DNA of 64,000 nucleotides, taken from positions 2,024,147 through 2,088,146 of the forward strand of contig NZ_SOAP01000001.1 of assembly GCF_004364805.1 (NCBI RefSeq). The letters run 5' to 3'. A program made the position numbers and the translations under genes. The number at the start of each line of letters is the position of its first letter. Position 1 is the first letter of the stretch. The notes beneath the pieces were generated by a model. The model saw only the letters and a list, made by a program, of their open reading frames with translations, was not told the DNA's origin and did no database searches. This DNA is from Pelagimonas phthalicica. GTDB taxonomy: Bacteria > Pseudomonadota > Alphaproteobacteria > Rhodobacterales > Rhodobacteraceae. Shown here in pieces: positions 36,154 through 43,577 of this stretch.

Positions 36154-36504
36154 ATGCGCAAATATGTAGGCTCGCTTATCGGGGTGGATCAGGGCAATGA
36201 GGAAGTGTTTTCCGATTTCGCCTCTGGCGGTGACATGTGGACGGGCCATGGCGCGCGGGAGCGGCGCAAAAAGGTCAAGTTCTCGGAACCCTTCCGCAGC
36301 ATTCCAACGGTACAGGTGTCTTTGTCGCTTTGGGATATGGATCAGGGCGCAAATGTGCGGGCTGATATTGTCGCCGATAAGGTCAGCGAAACCGGTTTTG
36401 ACCTGGTGTTCCGCACCTGGTCTGACACGCGCGTGGCCCGCGTGCGTATGAGCTGGACCGCGATTGGCGAGGTCGCGTCAGACGACGATTGGGAATTGTA
36501 CTAG
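36154..36504 (+). CDS. H-type lectin domain protein
   Basis: A 116-residue protein that is essentially one H_lectin domain. VKFSEPFRSIPTVQVSLSLWDMD, VRADIVADKVSETGFDLVFRTWSDTRVARVRMSWTAIG follows the family pattern, including the C-terminal W-x-A-I-G. There is no signal peptide. The ATG at 36154 has AAGAGGCGG upstream. H-type lectins bind GalNAc in animals and amoebae; ligand and location in bacteria are largely unknown. It is divergent from the helicase and convergent with prs. Confidence 0.82.
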   Translation: MRKYVGSLIGVDQGNEEVFSDFASGGDMWTGHGARERRKKVKFSEPFRSIPTVQVSLSLWDMDQGANVRADIVADKVSETGFDLVFRTWSDTRVARVRMSWTAIGEVASDDDWELY

Positions 36505-36540
36505 GTTTTTTGGGGGGCGCTTGGCCGCGGCCGGGCGCTG

Positions 36541-36560
36541 AAAAATCGTGCACGATTTTT
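36541..36560. repeat. 20-bp perfect palindrome 1 (CGTGCACG core)
   Basis: AAAAATCGTGCACGATTTTT is fully self-complementary. It lies in the convergent gap between the lectin gene and prs. As RNA it forms a stem with a T-run on both strands, so it could also terminate transcription in both directions. Confidence 0.85.
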
Positions 36561-36562
36561 GC

Positions 36563-36582
36563 AAATTTCGTGCACGAAATTT
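36563..36582. repeat. 20-bp perfect palindrome 2 (CGTGCACG core)
   Basis: AAATTTCGTGCACGAAATTT is fully self-complementary and shares the TCGTGCACGA core with palindrome 1. The centres are 22 bp apart, about two helical turns. Confidence 0.85.
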
Positions 36583-36600
36583 CTGCGCCAAGCTCAGCTG

Positions 36601-37611
36601 TTAAAGAATACCCTCATAAATCGGGCCCAGCACGTCGGTTTCAAACAGCGACGAGACCGAGTGACCGTTCCAGATATTCATGATCGACTGCGCAAAGAGA
36701 GGCGCAGTTGGCAGGATGCGGATATTGGGGGCGTTTTTGACCGCATCGGTGGGCTGGATCGTGTCTGTCAGCACCAGGGTCTTGAGCACCGAGTTGGACA
36801 CACGTTCCACGGCTGGACCAGACATCACGCCGTGTGAGATATAGGCATGCACTTCGGTCGCGCCATGTTCCAGGATCACCTCAGCCGCTTTGCACAGCGT
36901 GCCGGCAGTGTCGCACATATCGTCCACAACGATACATTTCTTGCCCTCAACATTCCCGATCACGGTCATCTCGGCGATCTCACCCGGCTTTTCGCGGCGT
37001 TTGTCGACGATCGACAGGGGCGCGTTGATGCGCTTGGCCAATTCACGCGCACGGGCCACGCCGCCCACGTCTGGCGAGACGATCATGACGTCTTCAAGTT
37101 GGCCCTTGAACTGGTTCTTGATGTCCAGCGCAAAAATCGGCGAGGCATAGAGGTTGTCCACCGGGATATCAAAGAAACCCTGAATCTGCGCTGCGTGCAG
37201 GTCCATGGTCAGCACCCGTTCTATCCCGGCTTCGGCGATCATATTGGCCACCAGCTTGGCCGAGATCGGCGTGCGCGCCTTGGTGCGGCGGTCTTGGCGG
37301 GCGTAGCCGAAATAAGGCATGACGGCGGTGATGCGGCTGGCAGAGGAGCGACGCAGCGCATCGGCCATGATCAGCAGTTCCATCAGGTTGTCATTGGCCG
37401 GGTTCGAGGTGCTCTGCATGATATACATGTCTTCGCCGCGCACATTCTCGAAGACTTCGACAAAGATCTCGCCATCGTTAAAGCGTTCGACGCGGGCGTC
37501 GACGAGATTGACGCTCATACCGCGATAGAGCGACATGCGGCGGGCAACGGATTCGGCCAGCGGGCGGTTGGCATTGCCAGAGATGATTTTGGGTTCGATG
37601 ACGGTCGGCAT
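36601..37611 (-). CDS. prs: Ribose-phosphate pyrophosphokinase (PRPP synthetase)
   Basis: Makes PRPP from ribose 5-phosphate and ATP for nucleotide, His and Trp synthesis. The 336-residue protein has the [25 protein letters not shown]-terminal region, the [18 protein letters not shown] signature and the PRPP-binding loop [18 protein letters not shown]. The start at 37611 matches the family; the reading frame stays open far upstream but that extension is not coding. Confidence 0.97.
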   Translation of the reverse strand: MPTVIEPKIISGNANRPLAESVARRMSLYRGMSVNLVDARVERFNDGEIFVEVFENVRGEDMYIMQSTSNPANDNLMELLIMADALRRSSASRITAVMPYFGYARQDRRTKARTPISAKLVANMIAEAGIERVLTMDLHAAQIQGFFDIPVDNLYASPIFALDIKNQFKGQLEDVMIVSPDVGGVARARELAKRINAPLSIVDKRREKPGEIAEMTVIGNVEGKKCIVVDDMCDTAGTLCKAAEVILEHGATEVHAYISHGVMSGPAVERVSNSVLKTLVLTDTIQPTDAVKNAPNIRILPTAPLFAQSIMNIWNGHSVSSLFETDVLGPIYEGIL

Positions 37612-37704
37612 GGGAGGCTCCGGGATCATGACGGATTCGTGACGTTGCGGTCGCCTTAACATGTGCTTAGCATTCGCGCCAGCAACACCATTAGGAGAAG
37701 AGCT

Positions 37705-38304
37705 TTGGCGCATATCGACTACTATTTCACGACTTTGTCCCCCTGGGCCTATCTCTGCGGTGACCGGGTCGAGAAGATCGCCGCGAAACATGGTGCCACC
37801 ATCACTTACAAGCCGCTCGATATCGGCCAGCTCTTTGCGCGCACCGGCGGCACCCTTCCCAAAGATCGCCACCCGTCGCGGATGGAATATCGCATGCAGG
37901 AACTGCTGCGGGCGCGCAGCAAGACTGGCCTGCCTCTGACGCCGCAACCGGCCTTTTGGCCCACAAATGGGGCCCCGGCGGCCTATGCCATTATCGCGGC
38001 GCAAAAGGCGGGCGGAGGCGATATGGGCAAGCTGGTTCAGGCGATTTTCCGCGCCTGTTGGGCCGAAGAAAAGGATATCGCGCAGGATGACGTCGTGCGC
38101 GCCGCGCTGGAAGAGGGTGGGTTTGACCCCAAACTGGCGGATAGTGGCTTGCTGTCCGGGGCCGAGATCTATGGCGCAAATCTCGAAGAGGCGGTTGGTG
38201 CCGGGGTCTTTGGCTCGCCCTTCTTTATCGTCGATGGCGATCAGCGATTCTGGGGGCAGGATCGTCTGGATGATCTGGATGCGCATCTGGCAGGTGATTT
38301 GTGA
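37705..38304 (+). CDS. 2-hydroxychromene-2-carboxylate isomerase-like (DsbA family) protein
   Basis: A 199-residue thioredoxin-fold protein of the kappa-GST/HCCA isomerase group. The N-terminal [14 protein letters not shown] has SPWAYL in place of a CxxC, and the C-terminal [23 protein letters not shown] is the glutathione-site signature. I chose the TTG start at 37705 because it has AGGAGAAG upstream and begins at the first beta strand; the upstream ATG has no such site. It overlaps the alpha/beta hydrolase by 4 nt. A glutathione-dependent isomerisation is likely; substrate unknown. Confidence 0.85.
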   Translation: MAHIDYYFTTLSPWAYLCGDRVEKIAAKHGATITYKPLDIGQLFARTGGTLPKDRHPSRMEYRMQELLRARSKTGLPLTPQPAFWPTNGAPAAYAIIAAQKAGGGDMGKLVQAIFRACWAEEKDIAQDDVVRAALEEGGFDPKLADSGLLSGAEIYGANLEEAVGAGVFGSPFFIVDGDQRFWGQDRLDDLDAHLAGDL

Positions 38305-39086
38305 TCGAATTTCCCGTGACACGTTTTGGAACAGGGCCGGGACTGGCCCTGTTGCTGCATTGTTCGCTCGCCCATGGCGGGGTGTGGCGCAAGGTCGCGG
38401 CACCGTTTGCGCAAGACCTGACAGGTCTTGCCCCGGACATGCCCGGCCATGGCAAGGCGGCACCCTGGGATGAGCAGGGGGACATTCATGATGTGGTGAC
38501 CGCGCAGGCCCGATCCTTGCTGGAAAGGCCGGCCCACCTGGTTGGTCACAGTTTCGGGGCCACCGTGGCCCTGCGTCTGGCGCTGGAGCAACCGGACAAG
38601 GTCTTGTCCCTCACCTTGGTTGAACCGGTCCTGTTCGCGGCTGCCCGAGGGCAGGCAGAGTTTGACGCCTATATGGGCGAATCTCAGGATTTTCTGGCCG
38701 CGCAACAGGCGCAGGATTGGCCGCGCATGGCGCAGGGCTTTTTTAGCGCTTGGGGTGGTGGCATGGCTTGGGACGATCTCCCGCCGAAAGCGCGCGAAAC
38801 CAATACGGCGCTGATGCCGTTGATTGCCGGGTCGAACCCCAGCCTGATTGACGATTGTCACGGGCTTCTGGACGGGGACGGGTTGGAGCAGCTGCGCATG
38901 CCGGTGACATTTCTGCGCGGCGGACAAACGCAGCCCATCGTCGCAGCGATCCATCGCAGCCTGATGGCGCGGATTCCTCAGGCGCGCGAGATTGTGGTGC
39001 CTCAGGCGGGGCATATGCTGGCGATCACCCATCCGGATGCGGTGAGTGAGGTGTTGCGCGAAAATGTGACGGTTGGCGTAAGTTAA
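38301..39086 (+). CDS. Alpha/beta hydrolase
   Basis: A 261-residue hydrolase-fold enzyme. The nucleophile elbow is [10 protein letters not shown] (Ser about residue 83), and the C-terminal [11 protein letters not shown] supplies the catalytic His. [20 protein letters not shown] near the N-terminus is the oxyanion-hole region. It is translationally coupled to the isomerase-like gene. Substrate unknown. Confidence 0.87.
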   Translation: MIEFPVTRFGTGPGLALLLHCSLAHGGVWRKVAAPFAQDLTGLAPDMPGHGKAAPWDEQGDIHDVVTAQARSLLERPAHLVGHSFGATVALRLALEQPDKVLSLTLVEPVLFAAARGQAEFDAYMGESQDFLAAQQAQDWPRMAQGFFSAWGGGMAWDDLPPKARETNTALMPLIAGSNPSLIDDCHGLLDGDGLEQLRMPVTFLRGGQTQPIVAAIHRSLMARIPQAREIVVPQAGHMLAITHPDAVSEVLRENVTVGVS

Positions 39087-39094
39087 GAGGAAGG

Positions 39095-39157
39095 TGGGGC
39101 GCTGCCCCGTCCCGAGCTGTGCTCGGGACTCCCCGGGATATTTTTGGCCCAAAGAAA
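39095..39157 (-). repeat. Dispersed palindromic element, copy 2
   Basis: Reverse-orientation copy of the element at 33800. The 21-nt outer block and the GGGGC-AGC-GCCCC hairpin are conserved, but the inner 7-bp stem reads CCCGAGC / GCTCGGG (39111-39127) with compensatory changes. It lies between the convergent hydrolase and plsY genes. Confidence 0.8.
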
Positions 39158-39180
39158 CCTGGGGGCTGGAGGTTTTGGGG

Positions 39181-39786
39181 TTATTTCTTTTGGCCGACCT
39201 TGGGTTCGGTGCCAGCCTTGATGCGGGCGATGTTTTCGCGGTGGCGCCAATAGATCAGCATGGTGAGCGCGAGCCCCATGAGCAGCAGATCGCCGCGGGC
39301 CATAACGAACATCCAGATGGTGGTGGACATGGCGGCGACCAAAGCGCCGACGGAGGAGATCCGCGAGACAGCAAAGGCCAGTGCCCAGGTCGCGCAGCAA
39401 AGCAGGCCAACCGGGAAGCTGATGGCAAGGACCACGCCAAGATAGGTGGCCACGCCTTTGCCGCCCTTGAACTTGAGCCAGACCGGATAGCAATGGCCCG
39501 CAAAGGCGGCGAGGCCCGCGATTTGCATGGCGGCGGTGTCGCCAGTGACGAATTTCGCAATCAGAACCGCAATCGCGCCCTTGGTCGAATCCAGCACCAG
39601 CGTTGCCAGGGCGGCGGGCTTGTTCCCGGTGCGCAGCACATTGGTCGCGCCGATATTGCCCGATCCGATCTTGCGCAGATCGCCCAGGCCAAGCGCGCGG
39701 GTGATCACGATGCCAAAGGGGATCGAGCCCAAAACATAGCCAATCAGCGCCCAAAGCAGAAAGGTGGTCGGATCGGTGTTGAACAT
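39181..39786 (-). CDS. plsY: Glycerol-3-phosphate acyltransferase PlsY
   Basis: An integral membrane enzyme that acylates glycerol 3-phosphate using acyl-phosphate, the first step of phospholipid synthesis. The 201-residue protein has the signatures GSIPFGIVITRALGLGDLR, GSGNIGATNVLRTGNK and KFKGGKGVATYLG, and five to six hydrophobic segments. It lies 12 nt downstream of the dihydroorotase-like gene on the same strand. Confidence 0.95.
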   Translation of the reverse strand: MFNTDPTTFLLWALIGYVLGSIPFGIVITRALGLGDLRKIGSGNIGATNVLRTGNKPAALATLVLDSTKGAIAVLIAKFVTGDTAAMQIAGLAAFAGHCYPVWLKFKGGKGVATYLGVVLAISFPVGLLCCATWALAFAVSRISSVGALVAAMSTTIWMFVMARGDLLLMGLALTMLIYWRHRENIARIKAGTEPKVGQKK

Positions 39787-39798
39787 GTTTTGCGGCCC

Positions 39799-41100
39799 TT
39801 ACGCTTTGAATACCCGATTGCCGGACACCCATGTCCCCAACACTTTGCCCTGAAGTCGGGCGCTGTCAAAGGGGGTGTTCTTGGATTTCGATTTCAGTTT
39901 GAAACGATCCAGAACAAAAGGTTTGTCCGCATCGAACAAAACAAGGTCCGCAGGGGCCCCTTGTGCCAGGCGTCCCGCCGGCAGGCCGAGGCGTTTGGCC
40001 GGGTTCAGGGACAGGGCGCGGAACAGGGTTGGCAGCTCAAGCTCGCCGGAATGATAGAGGCGCAGCAGCACCGGCAGCATGGTCTCCAGACCCACGGCAC
40101 CGCTGGCGGCTTCCTCATAGGGCAGGCGTTTGGATTCCTCGTCCTGCGGGGTGTGGAACGATCCGATAATGTCGATCAACCCATCGCGGACGGCGGCCAC
40201 GATGGCTTGGCGGTCATCTTCGCTCCGCAGCGGCGGTTTGACCTTGAAGAAGGTGCGGTAATCGGCGACGTCAAGCTCGTTCAGGGTCAGGTGATGCATC
40301 GAGGTGCCGGCGGTCACGTCAAACCCGTTCTTCTTGGCGCGTTCCAGCGAAGGCAGGGCGCGGGCGGCGGTGATCTGGTCGGCGTGATAGCGCGCGCCGG
40401 TCATTTCGACCAAAGCGATGTCACGATCCAGCCCCATGCGTTCCGCCATTGGCGAGACGCCGGGAAGCCCGCGCAGGGTGGCGAATTTGCCCGAGCTGAC
40501 AGCCGCGCCTTTGGACAGGGTCGGTTCCTGCGGGTGGCCCATGACCAGCGCGTCCAGCGATTTCGCATAGGACATGGCGCGGGTCAGGACCTTGGTGTCG
40601 CGCACCACATTGTCGCAATCGGTAAAGGCCACGGCCCCGGCATCCATGAGAAAGCCGAATTCGGTCATTTCCTTGCCGTCGCGGCCTTTGGTCAGGGCGG
40701 CCATGGGCAGAACATGGACCGGCGCGGCCTCATTGGCGCGGCGGCGGATGAATTCCAACGCCTCGGGCGTGTCGATGCAGGGCGTGGTATCAGGGCGGGT
40801 GACCATGGTTGTCACCCCCCCGGCAGCGGCGGCCTGCCCGGCGGTGCCATAGGATTCCTTGTGACGTTCACCGGGTTCACCAACCTTGACGCCGATATCG
40901 ACAATACCGGGGGCAAGGTGTTTACCGCCCGCATTGATGATCTCAGGATCGATGTTTCGCGCTCGAAACAATCCTTCAAATTCAATGTTTTCTGCTAAGA
41001 CTTCGGCAATCTTTCCATCCTGGATCAGGATGTGACCAAAGGTGACCGTATCGGCCTCAGGGTCAATCAATTGCGCGTTTTTGATGAGGGTGGCGGTCAT
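39799..41100 (-). CDS. Dihydroorotase-like protein lacking metal ligands (PyrC'/PyrX type)
   Basis: A 433-residue amidohydrolase-superfamily protein with the full dihydroorotase layout (LAPGIVDIGVKVGEPG, AAAGGVTTMVTRPDTTP, HHLTLNE, NPAKRLGLPAGRLAQGAPADLVLFD). The metal-binding D-x-H-x-H reads D68-I-G70-V-K72, so both His ligands are lost. The canonical DHAPH segment reads GSFHTPQD, losing the catalytic Asp. It is therefore probably inactive and, like PyrC' of Pseudomonas, may serve as a structural subunit of aspartate carbamoyltransferase. It overlaps the preceding small gene by 4 nt. Confidence 0.9.
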   Translation of the reverse strand: MTATLIKNAQLIDPEADTVTFGHILIQDGKIAEVLAENIEFEGLFRARNIDPEIINAGGKHLAPGIVDIGVKVGEPGERHKESYGTAGQAAAAGGVTTMVTRPDTTPCIDTPEALEFIRRRANEAAPVHVLPMAALTKGRDGKEMTEFGFLMDAGAVAFTDCDNVVRDTKVLTRAMSYAKSLDALVMGHPQEPTLSKGAAVSSGKFATLRGLPGVSPMAERMGLDRDIALVEMTGARYHADQITAARALPSLERAKKNGFDVTAGTSMHHLTLNELDVADYRTFFKVKPPLRSEDDRQAIVAAVRDGLIDIIGSFHTPQDEESKRLPYEEAASGAVGLETMLPVLLRLYHSGELELPTLFRALSLNPAKRLGLPAGRLAQGAPADLVLFDADKPFVLDRFKLKSKSKNTPFDSARLQGKVLGTWVSGNRVFKA

Positions 41101-41492
41101 GTCTGCTCTTCCGATAGGCGGCGGGCGGCGTTGATTTGGGTGATGGTGGCCGCAGGGTCGGCCTGGAATTTGATCAGGTGTTTGTCGCCTGCTGTGGTGA
41201 TCAGCTGGACGGCGGAACCGATGGATTTGACGGTGACGAGATCAGAAAGAAAGACGCGGCGCTCTCCCGGGCCTGACAGCACGCCGTTTTCCATCTGCCA
41301 TTCATGGGCCAGCTCTTCGTCCTTGAGATACCAGCCGCGCAAGCCAATGGCGGCGGCCCCGCCGACAAGGCCGGTCCAGGGATAGGGGTTGCCCGCGATC
41401 CACAGCACGCCAAAGGCCAGCGCCATGGCGATGACGCCCATAACCTTATGCGTTTGCCAATAGGTGGCTTTGTCCGCGCGGAACGTGGTCAT
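41097..41492 (-). CDS. Small membrane protein in the pyrB-pyrC' operon, gene 3
   Basis: A 131-residue protein with two hydrophobic helices (about 15-32 and 38-50) followed by a PH-like beta-rich region (YLKDEELAHEWQMENGVLSG, RRVFLSDLVTVKSIGSAVQLITT). It resembles bacterial PH-domain membrane proteins in layout. It overlaps its neighbours by 4 nt on both sides, so it is translationally coupled. Function unknown; no catalytic motif seen. Confidence 0.75.
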   Translation of the reverse strand: MTTFRADKATYWQTHKVMGVIAMALAFGVLWIAGNPYPWTGLVGGAAAIGLRGWYLKDEELAHEWQMENGVLSGPGERRVFLSDLVTVKSIGSAVQLITTAGDKHLIKFQADPAATITQINAARRLSEEQT

Positions 41493-41920
41493 TTGGCCAA
41501 CTCCCTTTGGATCAGGGACAGGAGTTCGTCGGATTTCGGAACCGTGCGGATACGCAGCTTGCGCGATAGGCGCGAGGAGGTGATTTCGATCCCGCCCCAG
41601 GCTTTGCGGATGGATTGGATTTCCGGGAAGAGGACTGAGAATTTTCGCCCCGAGCGGTATTTCAGATAGAGGCGGCGCGTTGTGACGGCGACGTAATCTG
41701 GCTGTTGAAACAGGATCACCAGAGCAAAGAAAGCGCCCATGACCGAGATATGAACAATCGGGAAGGGTTGGTCTGAGGGAAACAGAAACCCGATACCCCA
41801 GGCGATCAGGAGCATTGCCAGCACGTAGAACAGACCCAGCAAGAGACCTTGGGCGATTGAACCTTTGGTCTCACGCAGCAGCTCTTCGCCGTCAAAGAAA
41901 GGGGGCAGTTGTGAGGTCAT
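41489..41920 (-). CDS. Small membrane protein in the pyrB-pyrC' operon, gene 2
   Basis: A 143-residue protein with two hydrophobic helices (about 23-47 and 56-71) and a C-terminal basic PH-like domain (DYVAVTTRRLYLKYRSGRKFSVLFPEIQSIRKAWGGIEI). It has the same architecture as gene 3 and may be a diverged paralogue. Overlaps of 4 nt on both sides. Function unknown. Confidence 0.75.
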   Translation of the reverse strand: MTSQLPPFFDGEELLRETKGSIAQGLLLGLFYVLAMLLIAWGIGFLFPSDQPFPIVHISVMGAFFALVILFQQPDYVAVTTRRLYLKYRSGRKFSVLFPEIQSIRKAWGGIEITSSRLSRKLRIRTVPKSDELLSLIQRELAK

Positions 41921-42456
41921 CGGAGCAAAGCAGCCAAGAGCAAGAGGGCAACAATGCCCGCGCCGATCAGGGCGAGAATGGTCCAGAGAGAGCCGCGGCG
42001 CTGTGGTGCGCCAGGGTCACCTTGGGCGGTGAGACCAGAGGCCGAGGCGCTGCGCAGTTTCGGGCCGCGCGGGGTCGGTTTGGCACCGCCATAGGTGCCG
42101 ATCAAGCGCAATTGCGGCGCGATGGTCAGGGTCTGGCTGGTATTGTCAAAGGCCTGCGGTGGCAGGATAACAACATGGCCGGTCAGCGCGTCCAGAACGG
42201 ACCTGTCGGCTTTGAAATCCGCCCCAGCGGCGTTGTGCGCTTGGGCGAGGTAAGAGGACAGGCCCATCTTGTCCAAATCCCGCAGATCGACAACATCGAC
42301 AAAGCCATTGCGCAGGGTCTTGGCCCCCAGCGCGTATTTCAACGGCCATTCGCCAGTGCCGGCCTGCACCGTAAAGCGTTCCACGGCCTCGGGCGGGAGG
42401 TCGAGGTGAAAGACCCGCAAGGTGGTGCGGTCTGATCCGTTGATCTCGATCTGCAT
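41917..42456 (-). CDS. Tail-anchored protein in the pyrB-pyrC' operon, gene 1
   Basis: A 179-residue protein with a soluble N-terminal region (about 1-150) and one C-terminal membrane helix (LWTILALIGAGIVALLLLAALL), so it is likely tail-anchored with the soluble part in the cytoplasm. The start shares one base with the pyrB stop. The N-terminal region does not match a domain I recognise. Confidence 0.75.
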   Translation of the reverse strand: MQIEINGSDRTTLRVFHLDLPPEAVERFTVQAGTGEWPLKYALGAKTLRNGFVDVVDLRDLDKMGLSSYLAQAHNAAGADFKADRSVLDALTGHVVILPPQAFDNTSQTLTIAPQLRLIGTYGGAKPTPRGPKLRSASASGLTAQGDPGAPQRRGSLWTILALIGAGIVALLLLAALLR

Positions 42457-43406
42457 CAGGCCAGGAGCTCCTTGGGGTTGGCGCGCAGGTTGCGGGCCAA
42501 AAGGTCCATCGCGGCCATGCGCACGGCCACGCCCATTTCAACCTGATCCTGAATGACCGAGCGGTTGATGTCATCGGCCAATGTGCCGTCAATCTCGACA
42601 CCGCGATTCATCGGGCCGGGATGCATGACGATGGCGTCATCTTTGGCATAGGCGAGCTTTTCCGCGTCGAGCCCGTAGCGGTGATAATATTCCCGCTCGG
42701 ACGGGATAAATCCGCCATCCATACGTTCCCGTTGCAGGCGCAGCATCATGACGACATCGACATCCTCAAGGCCTTTGCGCATGTCGTCATAGACCTCTAC
42801 TCCGAAATGCTCGACACCCGAGGGCATGAGGGTGGAGGGGCCGACCAGACGGATGCGGTTTTCCATCTTGTGTAGCAGCAGGATGTTGGAGCGTGCGACG
42901 CGGGAATGGGCGATATCACCGCAAATGGCGATATTGAGCCGGTGCAAACGGCCCTTGGCGCGGCGGATGGTCAGCGCGTCAAGCAGGGCTTGCGTTGGGT
43001 GTTCGTGCTTGCCGTCACCCGCGTTCAGGACCGCGCAATTGACCTTTTGGCTGAGCAGATCGACCGCACCGGAATGAGGGTGGCGCACGACCAGCAGGTC
43101 CGGATGCATGGCGTTCAGGGTCATGGCGGTGTCGATCAGGGTCTCGCCCTTTTTGATCGAGCTGGCCTGCATGGCCATGTTCATCACATCCGCGCCAAGC
43201 CGTTTGCCGGCGATCTCAAAACTGGCTTGGGTGCGGGTGGAGTTCTCAAAGAACATGTTGATTTGTGTCAGGCCCGCCAAGGCGTTGGCGTGTTTGTCAC
43301 GGGAACGGTTGAAAGTGACATATTGGTCGGCCAGATCGAGGATCGTTGTGATCTCATCGGGGCGCAGGGGCTCAATACCGAGCAAGTGGCGTTGGTCAAA
43401 ACGCAT
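42456..43406 (-). CDS. pyrB: Aspartate carbamoyltransferase catalytic subunit
   Basis: Joins carbamoyl phosphate and aspartate in de novo pyrimidine synthesis. The 316-residue protein contains the [20 protein letters not shown] carbamoyl-phosphate motif (S-T-R-T), HPTQALLDA, and [11 protein letters not shown]. It is the first gene of an overlapping operon ending with the dihydroorotase-like gene and plsY. The ribosome-binding site AGGAG (43416-43420) overlaps a hairpin. Confidence 0.97.
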   Translation of the reverse strand: MRFDQRHLLGIEPLRPDEITTILDLADQYVTFNRSRDKHANALAGLTQINMFFENSTRTQASFEIAGKRLGADVMNMAMQASSIKKGETLIDTAMTLNAMHPDLLVVRHPHSGAVDLLSQKVNCAVLNAGDGKHEHPTQALLDALTIRRAKGRLHRLNIAICGDIAHSRVARSNILLLHKMENRIRLVGPSTLMPSGVEHFGVEVYDDMRKGLEDVDVVMMLRLQRERMDGGFIPSEREYYHRYGLDAEKLAYAKDDAIVMHPGPMNRGVEIDGTLADDINRSVIQDQVEMGVAVRMAAMDLLARNLRANPKELLA

Positions 43407-43410
43407 ATGC

Positions 43411-43436
43411 GAAGGCTCCTCACGGTTTGAGCCTTC
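43411..43436 (-). promoter_or_regulatory. pyrB leader hairpin overlapping the ribosome-binding site
   Basis: On the minus strand GAAGGCTC (43436-43429) pairs perfectly with GAGCCTTC (43418-43411), with a 10-nt loop. The Shine-Dalgarno AGGAG at 43420-43416 partly lies in the 3' arm, 9 nt before the start codon. The hairpin could mask initiation; a sensor for it is not identified. Confidence 0.5.
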
Positions 43437-43442
43437 ATAAGA

Positions 43443-43465
43443 AGGGTTGGCGGGTGGGGCAAGGG
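43443..43465 (+). other. G-rich tract that can form a G-quadruplex or pair with the cruciform loop
   Basis: Plus strand: GGG-ttggc-GGG-t-GGG(G)-caa-GGG. Its segment GGCGGGTGGG (43449-43458) is the exact reverse complement of the loop segment CCCACCCGCC (43489-43498), so the two could pair in an alternative fold. Confidence 0.6.
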
Positions 43466-43468
43466 TTC

Positions 43469-43523
43469 AGAAACACTGTGACGATCGGCCCACCCGCCCT
43501 CCCCCGATCGTCACAGTGTTTCT
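43469..43523. repeat. 20-bp perfect inverted repeat with a G-quadruplex motif as its loop
   Basis: Arms AGAAACACTGTGACGATCGG (43469-43488) and CCGATCGTCACAGTGTTTCT (43504-43523) are perfectly complementary. The 15-nt loop (43489-43503) reads CCCACCCGCCCTCCC on plus, i.e. GGGAGGGCGGGTGGG on minus, four G3 tracts with one-nucleotide loops. It lies between the divergent pyrB and UDG genes. Confidence 0.9.
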
Positions 43524-43577
43524 TACGCGTGTTTCTGGGCGTTTCACTTGGTCGGGAAGGGAGATAGGGTGGCGGCC

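Noticed and set aside
36601..38463. A 620-residue fusion reading of prs
   Set aside because: The extra N-terminal region lies antisense to the DsbA-like gene and has no similarity; a well-placed ATG at 37611 gives the normal prs length.
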